In this document: piece by piece, positions 33,662-43,576 of the stretch
How positions within the stretch are numbered: position 1 is the first letter of the stretch
How the letters are laid out: the number at the start of each line of letters is the position of its first letter
Assembly (NCBI GenBank): GCA_014132595.1
Contig: BMAG01000064.1
Location: forward strand, 1 to 46,223
DNA: 46,223 nt
Direction of reading: 5' to 3'
DNA from: Gammaproteobacteria bacterium
GTDB lineage: Bacteria; Pseudomonadota; Gammaproteobacteria; DSM-16500
Position numbers and translations under genes: made by a program
Notes under the pieces: generated by a model
What the model was told of the DNA's origin: nothing
Seen by the model: the letters and a program-made list of their open reading frames with translations, nothing else
Database searches by the model: none

Positions 33662-34450
33662 ATGTTACTCTGTCTTGACGTGGGCAATACCCATATTTTG
33701 GGGGGAATTTTTGATAATGATAAGCAAGTCGCGCGTTTTCGTTATGCAACGCATTTAATTGGGACTGCAGATCAATTCGGGATTTTTTTATTGAATATTT
33801 TACAGGCCAATGCCATTTCCCCAGATCGTATTTCTGCAGCAGCGGTTTGTTCTGTGGTTCCCAGTTGTGATTTTACCATTCGACATACGATTTCCATGTA
33901 TTTGAAGGTACCTTTATTTGTTCTGCAATCCGGCGTCAAAACTGGATTACATATTAAATATAAGAATCCAGGGGAGGTGGGTGCAGATCGTATTGCAAAT
34001 GCCATTGGAGGCATTCATCATTTTCCCAATAAAAATCTTGTTATTATCGATATGGGAACAGCAACCACGGTTTGTGCCATTAATCAAAAGCGTGATTATT
34101 TGGGCGGGACTATTTTGCCGGGGATGCGTTTGGGTATGGAATCGTTAAAATCGAATACCGCTAAATTGATGGAAGTGGATATCGAAGCTCCTTCAACTTA
34201 TATTGGGCGTTCAACTCGTGAAAGTATTCAAGCAGGTTTGTACTATGGGCAGTTAGGTGCGTTAAAAGAAATTATCGCAGGCTATAAACAGGAAGTTTTT
34301 GCAAACGAATCTATTATGGTTCTTGGGTCAGGCGGTTTTGCACAATTATATCGAGATAAATCATTGTTTGATGTGATATTGCCTGATCTGGTTTTACAAG
34401 GATTATGCATGGCATATAAACTCAACAAAGAGACAATACAATATGCCTAA
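33662..34450 (+). CDS. coaX: Type III pantothenate kinase CoaX
   Basis: Phosphorylates pantothenate in the first step of CoA synthesis, 262 aa. The ASKHA-fold phosphate motifs are LCLDVGNTHILGGIF at the N-terminus and VIIDMGTATTVCAIN in the middle, and GADRIANAIGG is the pantothenate/dimer signature. Members use monovalent cation and are not inhibited by CoA. GAGGAG precedes the ATG. The gene's 3' end overlaps the following dehydrogenase gene by eight bases. Together with panG-panB-panC-panD it completes a path from ketoisovalerate and aspartate to phosphopantothenate. Confidence 0.95.
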   Translation: MLLCLDVGNTHILGGIFDNDKQVARFRYATHLIGTADQFGIFLLNILQANAISPDRISAAAVCSVVPSCDFTIRHTISMYLKVPLFVLQSGVKTGLHIKYKNPGEVGADRIANAIGGIHHFPNKNLVIIDMGTATTVCAINQKRDYLGGTILPGMRLGMESLKSNTAKLMEVDIEAPSTYIGRSTRESIQAGLYYGQLGALKEIIAGYKQEVFANESIMVLGSGGFAQLYRDKSLFDVILPDLVLQGLCMAYKLNKETIQYA

Positions 34451-35474
34451 AAATAATAAAGGTAATATGAACGAACTGCATATTTTTGAGGATAAGTCTC
34501 TTGATTTTTCTGCAGTGATTTCCTTAAAAAAATATGGACGTGGACCTGCGATTGGCGGATGTCGCATGTTGTCATATCCGACATTGGATGCTGCAATTAT
34601 GGATGCCAATCGATTAGCGCATGCGATGAGTTATAAAGCAGCGATTAGTGAGTTGCCTCATGATGGTGGTAAGGCTGTTATTATTTTGCCTAAGGGGATT
34701 GCTAATCGTGAAGCTATTTTAAAACGATTTGCCGAATGTGTGGATTCTCTGAATGGCCAATACATTACGACAATTGATAGTGGTACGACACAGGCGGATA
34801 TGTCTATTATAAAAAAATATACTTCGCATGTGACTGGTTTTATACGTGAAGATCAGCCAGAAGATAACCCTTCTATTTCAACTGCACTGGGTGTGTATAA
34901 AGGTATCTTAGCCGCGGCGAAATTACGTGATGGACGCGAGGATCTTGCAGGATTGCATATCGCCATTCAAGGTGTGGGAAGTGTGGGTTATTTACTTGCG
35001 AAATATCTTTATGAAGCAGGTGCAACATTAACCGTTTGTGACACAGATACAAAACGTGCAAAACGTTGCTTTGAAGAATTTAACGCTAATATCGTGGATT
35101 CATCTGAAATATATGCGGTTTCTTGTGATGTTTTTTCTCCATGCGCTTTAGGTCGAATTATCAATCCGCAGACGTTGCCGCATTTGAAGGCAAAGATCAT
35201 TGCAGGTGCTGCGAATGATCAGTTATCTGCAAAGCAATTAGCGGGTGAGCTTGCAAAACGGGATATATTTTATGTGCCGGATTATTTGATTAATGCTGGG
35301 GGGTTAATCCATTTATCTTTGCAGGAAGAGAATAAAAGTCAGGAAGTCATTACTGAGTATGTAGAGCGTATTGAAAATAGGATAATGAGCTTGGCAGCAT
35401 TGGCAGAGCAGAAAAATATAACGCTTTATGAGATGACGGAGCAGACGGTGGAAGGGCTGCTTGGTAAAGTTTAG
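34443..35474 (+). CDS. Leu/Val/Phe (Glu) dehydrogenase family amino-acid dehydrogenase
   Basis: NAD-dependent branched-chain amino-acid dehydrogenase (leucine/valine dehydrogenase type), 343 aa. The substrate domain has AIGGCRMLSYPT and catalytic K77 in HDGGKAVI. The cofactor domain has IAIQGVGSVGYLLA and an aspartate for NAD ribose (VCDTD). AGAANDQL and YLINAGGLIHLS are family signatures. ATG at 34443 overlaps coaX by eight bases; a second in-frame ATG at 34467 follows AAAGG and could be the true start. Oxidative deamination of valine would give alpha-ketoisovalerate, the PanB substrate, which makes sense of its place in this operon. Substrate preference is inference. Confidence 0.88.
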   Translation: MPKNNKGNMNELHIFEDKSLDFSAVISLKKYGRGPAIGGCRMLSYPTLDAAIMDANRLAHAMSYKAAISELPHDGGKAVIILPKGIANREAILKRFAECVDSLNGQYITTIDSGTTQADMSIIKKYTSHVTGFIREDQPEDNPSISTALGVYKGILAAAKLRDGREDLAGLHIAIQGVGSVGYLLAKYLYEAGATLTVCDTDTKRAKRCFEEFNANIVDSSEIYAVSCDVFSPCALGRIINPQTLPHLKAKIIAGAANDQLSAKQLAGELAKRDIFYVPDYLINAGGLIHLSLQEENKSQEVITEYVERIENRIMSLAALAEQKNITLYEMTEQTVEGLLGKV

Positions 35475-35481
35475 ATCATTC

Positions 35482-35563
35482 GTTGATACGCAAAGCGCCG
35501 CTACTTTAGGTCCCTTCCCCCTGCGGAGGAGGGACCTAAAGTAGCGGCGCTTTGCGTATCAAC
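35482..35563. repeat. Long perfect palindrome, family element A
   Basis: Perfect 34-base arms (35482-35515 and 35530-35563) around a 14-base centre, TCCCCCTGCGGAGG. The arms start GTTGATACGCAAAGC and contain TAGGTCCCT near the tip. It lies between two convergent genes and could act as a two-way transcription or RNA-decay barrier. Its inner sequence is shared with elements at 43.6 and 45.7 kb. Confidence 0.85.
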
Positions 35564-35603
35564 AAATTAGGAAACTTGAGAGCAATGACGACTAAGATCG
35601 ACG

Positions 35604-37190
35604 TTATTTAATCTCCGCCAACGCTTTCTCTGTAAACGTAATCCACTCTTCCGTTTCTTTAGAAGAAGGATCTAAGGTAAACGCATGTTTGAAATGCTCT
35701 AAGGCATCCTGATGTTTTTCTAGATGATGTTCACAGAGTGCCATGTTGTAGAATAAACCGAATTGCTCACCAACATATTGCTGCGCTTGCCTGTAATACT
35801 CCAAGGCTTGTTCGTATTTTTTAATCGCATGGAAAAACACGCCGATTTCAAACAAAATACATTCTGTTTTTGGCATGTGATAATAATTTGCGGCAAGACG
35901 CGGCATATTTTTAGCGATAAACGTTACTGTTTCCACATCTCCTTCGGGAAGTAGCGATGTAATTTTCGCACTGATTTTGAGATAAATATGCGGATCCCAG
36001 CAAGCAAATTCCATATGGGAGGCTAAAGTATCTAAATCATAATCCGTAAAGTGATCGCGGACGCGGCTATGTAAAGTGAAATAATCCGATGGGCTCATTT
36101 TCTCAACCCAGTCAGAGACTGCAACGCGAGTTTCCGGCAACTCATTGATTTTGAAACCGCTTGAAAATACGGAGGTTCTTATCCCTCTGCGAGGTGTCTG
36201 TAAAAACGCATCGCCGCCACTATTTTTAAAATATTCGCTAATCGCATGGAAGTTTACCATCATGGAAAAGCTGCCATGAAAAGAAATAGAAGGATGACCT
36301 AAGTTATCAAGATGCTCCAGCGCGCCATAACCTTTATCGGTTGAAATAACAAATAATTTATCATGGCATAATTTTTTCAAAAATTTGATAGCGCGAATGG
36401 AACCGATAGGGATCAGGAAGCTTGTGGCATGTAATTCTTTTTTATAGAGATCAAGAATAGCATCGAGTTCTGGTTCACCATAATACGCGCTCTTGATTTC
36501 ATGAATATTATAATCAACACCAATTTTATCCATTTGAATAGGACGATTGCGATCCATATTCGTTTCGTCGGTGTGTAAACTAAATAGTAATTCATATAAC
36601 TTATTTTCAAGAACTGTAAAAGCATCATGCGAAATCGTGTCAAAAATATAATTCGCAAAGACTGTTAATGGATTCATCAATAATTCAGGAGAAAGATTCA
36701 CATTTTTACGAATCAAATGTAAAGGACGTTCCGCTTCCATATCATACAATGCAAAATCAATCAGACCTTGATCAATATACGGTTTTAACGCAGGATGTGC
36801 TTCCCAGTATTGAATATTATGTTTCGTAAAGTCACTCATGATATAACAGAATTTAAGATCTTTAATTCCTAAATCATGCATTAGTTCGAGTAATGTTTTG
36901 ATAAAATAAAAACTGAAACGACCTGACCCTGTGCCTAACTCCATAATATAAAATGGATGTTCTTTAGCTTCAGGATGTAATTTAACCCAGTCTTTCATGA
37001 AGGCTAATACAATTTTTGCATAACAAGCTGCGATGTAAGGGTTACTCGTAATATAAAAAGGTACCTGGTTAACCCAAGCGTTGATGCCTTCTTTGTCAAA
37101 ATATTCACGCTGTAAACGCCATAATGCGGATTGGGAAAAACGTTTATGCTGTTCGATTGTAACTTTGCGGTCTGTAGTTTCAGGTTTCAC
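35604..37190 (-). CDS. SAM-dependent methyltransferase with C-terminal TPR repeats
   Basis: 528 aa. The N-terminal half is a class I methyltransferase: IMELGTGSGRFSFYF (SAM motif I, about residues 83-97), a YIMSDFTKHNIQYW strand for motif II and FANYIFDTISHDAF near motif IV, reminiscent of the MidA/DUF185-type arrangement. The C-terminal part contains about two TPR motifs (YEQALEYYRQAQQYV, HQDALEHFKHAFTLDPSS, about 440-510), suggesting a protein partner or substrate. I cannot name the target. It is monocistronic on the minus strand, convergent with the pantothenate operon across element A. Confidence 0.75.
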   Translation of the reverse strand: MKPETTDRKVTIEQHKRFSQSALWRLQREYFDKEGINAWVNQVPFYITSNPYIAACYAKIVLAFMKDWVKLHPEAKEHPFYIMELGTGSGRFSFYFIKTLLELMHDLGIKDLKFCYIMSDFTKHNIQYWEAHPALKPYIDQGLIDFALYDMEAERPLHLIRKNVNLSPELLMNPLTVFANYIFDTISHDAFTVLENKLYELLFSLHTDETNMDRNRPIQMDKIGVDYNIHEIKSAYYGEPELDAILDLYKKELHATSFLIPIGSIRAIKFLKKLCHDKLFVISTDKGYGALEHLDNLGHPSISFHGSFSMMVNFHAISEYFKNSGGDAFLQTPRRGIRTSVFSSGFKINELPETRVAVSDWVEKMSPSDYFTLHSRVRDHFTDYDLDTLASHMEFACWDPHIYLKISAKITSLLPEGDVETVTFIAKNMPRLAANYYHMPKTECILFEIGVFFHAIKKYEQALEYYRQAQQYVGEQFGLFYNMALCEHHLEKHQDALEHFKHAFTLDPSSKETEEWITFTEKALAEIK

Positions 37191-37347
37191 TTTTATATCC
37201 TCATGATGGTAACCATGGTATTTTGTAAAGATGCTAAATATTTAACCAGCATCAGTAATATAGTATAAATACAAAAACACAATATTTCACGATAAATGAG
37301 AGAAGTTTGTGATTTTTTAGCAAGATAGAATGAAGCTTAGACGAGAT

Positions 37348-39300
37348 CTAAATTTTCATTGGCAAGATGACTAATTCTTTGCCTTGTAAATGCAGTTGTC
37401 TTTGCAGGGTTGTAGGCGTTTCATTGTGTAAAATACGGGTGATCCAATTATCATGTTCAAAAATAAGTTTGCTCGCAAAGAAAATGCAATTTGGAGATTT
37501 CTTTCCAACTTTTTCAGCGAGTCCGGTTAATTTTTCAACAGTGTCGGTTCCAAAAGCTGCATAGCTTTCTGCAGCAAAACCATATTGTTGGCAATATTGT
37601 ACAAAGTAATCCAGGTTATCTGTCACTTGATGACGCATTTGTTCTAATGCTTCACCTCCCGTAAAACTTTCGACATCGACAATACCAACACTTAAGAAAA
37701 TGAAATTTTTAAAGTGGCGAGGAAACATGCGAAAAATACATAATAAAGTATGCATGCCAATGCCCTGACTTTTTCCTACCATAATGACTGCGGTCGGTTG
37801 TGATGGATCTGGAATAATGGGATGTAAATTTTTTTCTGTAATCGGATGTTTAAGTTGCGCGTCTAAGTCTGCCAATTTTTTGGCGACCGTTTTATAATGC
37901 TTGTTAATTAATAAACACAGTGTGATAACCGCGCAAGTAATTAATACTGTGACCCACCCTCCTGATTCGAATTTCGAAAAGAGCGTCACGGATAAAATAC
38001 TGGAAGTAATCAAAAAGGCGAATAAAGAAAATGCGAGCCGCCAAAACCAGTAAGGTGATGCTGTTTTACGACGTTTTGCCCAATAGACGCATAATCCGAG
38101 AAGTGATAAAGAAAATGTAACGAATACATTGATACTATATAAAATGACGAGGAAAGAAACGCGGCCATGGCACCATAACAAAATAACAAGTGCAGAAATA
38201 CCAAATAAGATAAGACCGTTTTGAATGACTAAACGTGTTGAAAGGTGACGAAAGCGATTAGGTACCCAGTTATCGAGTGCCATATTCGCAAGAACCGCAG
38301 GTCCTCCTAAAAATCCCGTATTAGCAGCAACGAGTAATAAGCCCGCTTCGAGTGTCAATGTGATATATAAAACCGCTTTGCCTAATCCTGAATCGCCTAA
38401 AATAGTATGAAAAACAACCGCATTTAATGTTTGTCCATGGCTAGGATGTGCATTCCATAATAAATATAACAACACGGTACCTGCTGCCATGAAACTCAAA
38501 GATATGGCCATGTAAAACATGGTCCATTTCCCCGTCGTAACGCGCGGTTCACTCAAGCGATTGACGTTATTGGAAACCGCTTCAAGACCGGTATAAGTAC
38601 CACTACCTAACGAGTATGCGTGTAAAGTCAGTGCGAGCAGCGGAAACCAGCCCAGCACTTTTGCTGAATTTTTAGTTTCAGAGACCGTATCTGGAATGAG
38701 ACTCAGCAAACCTTTACTGTGTGCGGCAATCCCATAAATGATCAAGGAAAAATGAATAATGACGAAACCCACAAAAATGGGCAGCAAAATTTTGATGGAT
38801 TCTTTCATGCCCCGCATATTTAAACCGAGCAGGAAAATAATCATAATGGCTTCAGAGAATAATTTATGATGCAAATATTGATGAGGTAAAAAGCTGAAGA
38901 TTGCATCCATTCCGCTCGCCGTTGAAACGGCAATTGTTAAAATATAATCGACAATGAGAGCCGCCCCTGAAATTAATCCGATATAGGGCCCTAGTAATTG
39001 AGTTGCTACTTTATAACCACCGCCGCCGCTTGGGAAAAGCTCAATGACCTGGTTGTAGCCCAATGAAATAATAAAGACGGTTATAGCCATAGCCAGCGCA
39101 ATGTACAAAGCAAGATGTGTATGGGCTCCTAATGCAACATACGCTTCTTCCGGACCGTAACAAGTCGATGACAGACCGTCAGCTCCAAGACCAATCCAGG
39201 CTAAGAAAGCAATAAGAGAAACATGTCTTAAGATGTTTGGGCTAAATGGGTTTAAAGGGTCCCCGAAAAGGTAACGTCTTAAGTCTTTGATAGTTGGCAT
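37348..39300 (-). CDS. APC-superfamily permease of the KimA (YdaO)/Kup-like type
   Basis: Inner-membrane transporter, 650 aa, with about 12 helices in residues 25-480 and a soluble C-terminal domain (about 500-650). The opening GADGLSSTCYGPEEAYVALG and the FPSGGGGYKVATQLLG motif are those of the APC subfamily containing Bacillus KimA, a potassium importer, and related amino-acid carriers. The C-terminal domain has a USP-like look (AVIMVGKSQGIGMHTLL). A role in potassium uptake is the leading guess, amino-acid transport the alternative. Divergent from etfBA. Confidence 0.82.
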   Translation of the reverse strand: MPTIKDLRRYLFGDPLNPFSPNILRHVSLIAFLAWIGLGADGLSSTCYGPEEAYVALGAHTHLALYIALAMAITVFIISLGYNQVIELFPSGGGGYKVATQLLGPYIGLISGAALIVDYILTIAVSTASGMDAIFSFLPHQYLHHKLFSEAIMIIFLLGLNMRGMKESIKILLPIFVGFVIIHFSLIIYGIAAHSKGLLSLIPDTVSETKNSAKVLGWFPLLALTLHAYSLGSGTYTGLEAVSNNVNRLSEPRVTTGKWTMFYMAISLSFMAAGTVLLYLLWNAHPSHGQTLNAVVFHTILGDSGLGKAVLYITLTLEAGLLLVAANTGFLGGPAVLANMALDNWVPNRFRHLSTRLVIQNGLILFGISALVILLWCHGRVSFLVILYSINVFVTFSLSLLGLCVYWAKRRKTASPYWFWRLAFSLFAFLITSSILSVTLFSKFESGGWVTVLITCAVITLCLLINKHYKTVAKKLADLDAQLKHPITEKNLHPIIPDPSQPTAVIMVGKSQGIGMHTLLCIFRMFPRHFKNFIFLSVGIVDVESFTGGEALEQMRHQVTDNLDYFVQYCQQYGFAAESYAAFGTDTVEKLTGLAEKVGKKSPNCIFFASKLIFEHDNWITRILHNETPTTLQRQLHLQGKELVILPMKI

Positions 39301-39471
39301 AAAATTTTGTTACTATAACTCTCTTTATCGAGTTCGAGTGAGATCTGGGAAGTATACTCCTCATGAATAGGTAAATCACGTGAGATTTTTAGGGAAGAAA
39401 GGTTTTTTCTTTTAAATAAAACCACAATCAGTAATACTACGGGTTATGGAAGGGTGAAGGAACGAGGGATG

Positions 39472-40224
39472 ATGAAGATTTTGGTAACGGTGAAAAGAGT
39501 TGTTGATTATACCGTCTCCATACGTGTAAAAGATGATCAAAGCGGAGTTGACACGGCAAATGTTAAAATGTCGATGAACCCTTTTGATGAAATTGCAGTT
39601 GAAGAGGCGTTACGTTTAAAGGAACAAGGGATTGCATCTGAAGTCGTTGCAGTTTCCATTGGCTTACCTGTTTGTCAGGAAACATTGCGCTCTGCACTTT
39701 CAATGGGTGTGGATCGTGCGATTTTAGTTGAAACTGATTTAAATATAGAACCTCTTTCCGCTGCAAAAATTTTTAAAGCTATCGCATTACAAGAGTCTCC
39801 ACAGTTAATCATTCTGGGTAAACAAGCCATCGATACCGATTATAATCAGACAGGACAAATGCTTGCTGGTTTATTGAATTGGCCGCAAGGTACTTTTGCA
39901 TCGAAGATGGTTGTTGATAAAAATAGCGTTCAAGTCACTCGTGAAATCGAAGGCGGTTTAGAGACATTGCTTTTACAATTACCTGCTGTAATTACTACTG
40001 ATTTACGTCTCAATAAACCTCGTTACCCTTCTTTGCCCATGATTATGCAGGCTAAACAAAAACCCTTTCAAGTGATACAAGCCGCAACATTGCAGCTTGA
40101 CTTGCAGCCGCGTTTAAAAATAGTAAAAGTGGTTTCTCCGCAAAGAAAGCGTGCAGGTATTAAAGTCGGATCTGTAAAAGAATTATTAGATCGTTTGAAA
40201 AATGAAACACAGGTTTGGCAATGA
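39472..40224 (+). CDS. etfB: Electron transfer flavoprotein beta subunit EtfB
   Basis: ETF small subunit (AMP-binding), 250 aa, carrying electrons from acyl-CoA and other dehydrogenases to ETF-quinone oxidoreductase. It opens with [13 protein letters not shown] and has the family segments [38 protein letters not shown] and the C-terminal [16 protein letters not shown] 39472 is preferred; ATG 39469 is equally possible (AAGGA seven bases before it), and an upstream GTG less so. The stop overlaps the etfA start. Confidence 0.96.
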   Translation: MKILVTVKRVVDYTVSIRVKDDQSGVDTANVKMSMNPFDEIAVEEALRLKEQGIASEVVAVSIGLPVCQETLRSALSMGVDRAILVETDLNIEPLSAAKIFKAIALQESPQLIILGKQAIDTDYNQTGQMLAGLLNWPQGTFASKMVVDKNSVQVTREIEGGLETLLLQLPAVITTDLRLNKPRYPSLPMIMQAKQKPFQVIQAATLQLDLQPRLKIVKVVSPQRKRAGIKVGSVKELLDRLKNETQVWQ

Positions 40225-41162
40225 CGACTTTACTTTTAATCGAGCATGATAATAAGAAACTTGCGCTATCGAATTATCATCTATTAACAGCCGCTTCCAA
40301 ATTAACGGAGGAGATTGATGTTATCATCATAGGTTATCAATGTGAATCTGTTGTTAAAGAAGCGCAAAAGCTTCCTCGAATAAAAAAAGTGTTAGTGGCG
40401 AATGCTTCTTGCTATGAACATCAATTAGCAGAGAATTGTTCAGAGTTAATTGTAAGTCTTGCTAAAAATTATCAATACATTATGGCATCAGCCAATACGA
40501 CGGGAAAAAATTGCTTACCACGTGTTGCGGCAATGCTTGATCTAGCTATGGTATCGGATGTTGTCAATATTATTTCTTCAGATACTTTTGAACGTTATAT
40601 GTATGCAGGAAATGCGTTGGCGACAGTATCAACAAAGGAACCTATCAAGATTTTGACGATACGTCAAACTGCTTTTGCAAAAGCTGCAATTGACATAAAT
40701 CAAACGATTCCCGTTGATAACATCGATATAATTATCCCAGATTCCTTGGCGACTTTTGTTAAACAAGAATTAACAAAAACGACACGTCCGGAATTAACAG
40801 CCGCCAAAATCATTGTCTCCGGAGGACGCGGATTTAAAAGTGCTGAGAATTTTAAATTATTAGAAAAATTAGCCGATCAGCTGGGGGCTGCGATTGGTGC
40901 TTCTCGTGCTGCGGTAGATGCAGGATTTGCGCCTAATGATTATCAGGTGGGTCAAACAGGTAAAGTTGTTGCCCCTGATTTATACATTGCAATAGGGATA
41001 TCCGGCGCGATACAACATTTAGCAGGCATGAAAGACAGTAAAGTGATTGTAGCCATCAATCAGGATCCTGATGCTCCTATATTTGCAGTCTCTGATTATG
41101 GGCTGGTTGCGGATTTATTTGATGCGTTAGTGGAAATTGAAAATAATATTAAGGATAAATAA
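40221..41162 (+). CDS. etfA: Electron transfer flavoprotein alpha subunit EtfA
   Basis: FAD-binding ETF large subunit, 313 aa. The C-terminal FAD domain is intact: [13 protein letters not shown]-like ([13 protein letters not shown]), [39 protein letters not shown] and [20 protein letters not shown]. The start ATG overlaps the etfB stop as ATGA; an in-frame start six bases earlier is not required. The stop overlaps the downstream metallo-beta-lactamase gene by one base, a link not usual for etf operons. Confidence 0.96.
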   Translation: MTTLLLIEHDNKKLALSNYHLLTAASKLTEEIDVIIIGYQCESVVKEAQKLPRIKKVLVANASCYEHQLAENCSELIVSLAKNYQYIMASANTTGKNCLPRVAAMLDLAMVSDVVNIISSDTFERYMYAGNALATVSTKEPIKILTIRQTAFAKAAIDINQTIPVDNIDIIIPDSLATFVKQELTKTTRPELTAAKIIVSGGRGFKSAENFKLLEKLADQLGAAIGASRAAVDAGFAPNDYQVGQTGKVVAPDLYIAIGISGAIQHLAGMKDSKVIVAINQDPDAPIFAVSDYGLVADLFDALVEIENNIKDK

Positions 41163-42517
41163 TGCAATTAACATTTTTAGGTGCAACGAATACAGTTACC
41201 GGATCAAAATTTTTATTAAAGTTAGATAATAAAAAAGTGCTTATCGATTGTGGATTATTTCAAGGATTAAAAGAATTACGTTTAAGAAACTGGGTAAAAT
41301 TTCCAGTGGATCCTAAAACCATTGATGCTGTCATTTTAACGCATGCCCATATTGATCATAGCGGTTATTTGCCTGTCTTAATGAAAAATGGATTTAGAGG
41401 AAAGGTCTATTGCTCTTTTGCGACTCGGGATTTATGCGCGGTATTACTGCCCGATAGTGGTTTTTTACAGGAAGAAGAAGCAAAAAATGCAAATAAATAT
41501 GGTTATACTAAACATCATCCGGCGGTTCCTCTTTATACACGTGAAGATGCGGAGCGAACTTTGGAACTATTTCATCCTATTGATTTTAGAAAAAAATATA
41601 AATTGGATAATGAAGCTAGCATGACATTGATTCCAGCTGGCCATATCTTAGGCGCATCTTTTGTTCAAATAAAAAATTATAACGAAACCTTATTATTTTC
41701 AGGCGATTTAGGCCGTCCCCATGATATCGTCATGCACGCACCAGCTATTATGCAGGAAGCGGATTATCTAGTGTTGGAATCAACGTATGGTAATCGTTTA
41801 CATGATAAGGTTGATCCGCTGATTCAATTAGCCGAGGTGATTACACGCACTGTCAAACGCGGCGGTACAATTGTGATTCCAGCGTTTGCAGTAGGCCGCG
41901 CGCAGCATATGCTGTATTTAATGTATTTGCTAAAAAAATCAAATCGCATTCCATCCGTGCCGATCTATTTAGATAGCCCGATGGCAAAAGATGCCACGGA
42001 TATTTTTATGAAATATTCGTCGCAACATCGCTTAGATGCTGAGTTATCAAAGCAAGTGTGTGAAGTGGCTACCTATATTAATACCAAGGAAGAATCACAA
42101 CTTTTAGATCAGGAAGTGTTTCCGAAAATTATTATATCGGCAAGCGGTATGTTAGAAGGCGGCCGTGTTCTACATCATATTAGAACTTTTGCAAGTGATG
42201 AACGGAGCACGATTGTATTTACGGGTTATCAAGCAGCAGGAACACGAGGTACTGATATTATTCGCGGGAAACGTCAATTAAAAGTTTTTGGCGAGTCAAT
42301 TGAAGTGAATGCGGAAGTGAGTATTTTAAGTAATATGTCCGCCCATGCAGATTATGAGGAAATTTTAGAATGGTTGGAAAATTTTAATCATCATCCTAAA
42401 AAAGTCTTTATCACACATGGAGAACCCGAGGCAGCACTTTCCTTAAAAGAAAAAATTGAAAGTAAATTTGAATGGACCTGTGTGATACCTGATTATATGT
42501 ATACAGAAACACTATAA
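41162..42517 (+). CDS. MBL-fold beta-CASP metallo-hydrolase (RNA-processing exonuclease-like)
   Basis: 451 aa zinc-dependent hydrolase of the beta-CASP group with a C-terminal RMMBL motif, a family acting mainly on RNA (CPSF-73/YSH1-like bacterial homologues). The metal motif H61-A-H63-I-D65-H66 is complete, with further ligands in AGHILGASFV and SGDLGR. The beta-CASP part has VIPAFAVGRAQHMLYLM and YLDSPMA; SASGMLEGGRVLHH and the terminal SAHADYEEI and FITHGEPEA supply motifs A-C and RMMBL. It is translationally coupled to etfA by a one-base overlap. An RNA substrate is likely from the family, not proven here. Confidence 0.92.
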   Translation: MQLTFLGATNTVTGSKFLLKLDNKKVLIDCGLFQGLKELRLRNWVKFPVDPKTIDAVILTHAHIDHSGYLPVLMKNGFRGKVYCSFATRDLCAVLLPDSGFLQEEEAKNANKYGYTKHHPAVPLYTREDAERTLELFHPIDFRKKYKLDNEASMTLIPAGHILGASFVQIKNYNETLLFSGDLGRPHDIVMHAPAIMQEADYLVLESTYGNRLHDKVDPLIQLAEVITRTVKRGGTIVIPAFAVGRAQHMLYLMYLLKKSNRIPSVPIYLDSPMAKDATDIFMKYSSQHRLDAELSKQVCEVATYINTKEESQLLDQEVFPKIIISASGMLEGGRVLHHIRTFASDERSTIVFTGYQAAGTRGTDIIRGKRQLKVFGESIEVNAEVSILSNMSAHADYEEILEWLENFNHHPKKVFITHGEPEAALSLKEKIESKFEWTCVIPDYMYTETL

Positions 42518-42538
42518 ACTTTTTAAAGGGAAAGACAG

Positions 42539-43543
42539 ATGTCAATGACTCGATTTGATGAAATTCAGTTTGCAACACTGGTTGCCTTTACGAATCCCGA
42601 ATCTCCTCTTTTTCTAAGAGCGATGTCCGATTTGCGCGCGTTATCTATTCAAAAAGAATATGATAATGAAGCAATACATCGATCTGTTTTAGCAATATTA
42701 AATTCAAAAGAAATAGAGGACGACCTTCGGATTCGCGAACAATTAGAAAATGCCGAAGTCGTTCATAAAAAGTATTTAGAGGATTATGCTGCTTATCAAG
42801 CTGAAATAAAGCAAAAAGAACTGGAAGATCTTAATTTAGATCCAATTCCATTGAAGGCCCATATAAAAGCAGAAGAATCCAAGCTTCTAATAGAGTTAAA
42901 AGAAGTGACGGAGAAACTGGAGAATTTGGCTAAGATACATCAAGGGATTTTAGAAAAATCTCAGGCAATTCAAAAAACAACCTTCGATAATCTTAAACCT
43001 GCACTAGAAGATAAGGAAATAACTTTAGATAATGGGCAGGCAAAAAAATTGAACGAACAAGATGCAGAACGTCTAGCGAATGCGGTGGTGAGTCAATCAT
43101 ACGACCCCAATAGAATAGTCGCGCAGGTTCCTGGTTTAGCAGCGACTGATAAGGTGATGCAGCAACAAAATGCAGATAAGATGTGTGCCGATCAAGTTGT
43201 GATGGGCGAGCTCAGGATGCTTGCAGAGATGGCCGTTATATCATCGGGTAATGAGAATGCGATGATTAGACCGAGTGACATAAAAAAAAGATTGGGTAGT
43301 GGAAATAATAAAGCTGTTTTAGATACGGCGCTAAATAAAGTGAAAGAGCAAGTTTCTGAAGTCAAAAAAATTAATGTGGAAGCGATTGAGAATAGTAAGA
43401 CTTGTTTGCTTGAGCGAAAGAAAACACTAGAAAATCAGATTGCAGAGAATGCTAAGAAGCTTGAGGAAAAGGAAACTCTAAAAAATGAATCGACGGCACC
43501 GAAGTTGACAATGGATAATAAAACATCGGGGAAGGGTAACTAG
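42539..43543 (+). CDS. Hypothetical coiled-coil protein
   Basis: Unrecognised, 334 aa, no signal peptide or membrane segment. A long charged helical region (about 60-150) with heptad-like leucines (LELKEVTEKLENLAKIH) is followed by a less charged middle and a second coil near 265-310. The C-terminus is lysine/glutamate-rich (KKLEEKETLKNE) and ends in a short polar tail. It begins 21 bases after the metallo-hydrolase gene behind AAGGG, so it may share its transcript. Style and tail resemble the hypothetical genes at 18-22 kb. Possible secreted effector; not demonstrable from sequence. Confidence 0.7.
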   Translation: MSMTRFDEIQFATLVAFTNPESPLFLRAMSDLRALSIQKEYDNEAIHRSVLAILNSKEIEDDLRIREQLENAEVVHKKYLEDYAAYQAEIKQKELEDLNLDPIPLKAHIKAEESKLLIELKEVTEKLENLAKIHQGILEKSQAIQKTTFDNLKPALEDKEITLDNGQAKKLNEQDAERLANAVVSQSYDPNRIVAQVPGLAATDKVMQQQNADKMCADQVVMGELRMLAEMAVISSGNENAMIRPSDIKKRLGSGNNKAVLDTALNKVKEQVSEVKKINVEAIENSKTCLLERKKTLENQIAENAKKLEEKETLKNESTAPKLTMDNKTSGKGN

Positions 43544-43576
43544 CATTGATTTCAAGCAACAATCTATATTAAATAT

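Noticed and set aside
36413-36658. 81-codon minus-strand open frame inside the methyltransferase gene
   Set aside because: Lies in another frame of a convincing full-length gene and has no ribosome-binding site or family features.
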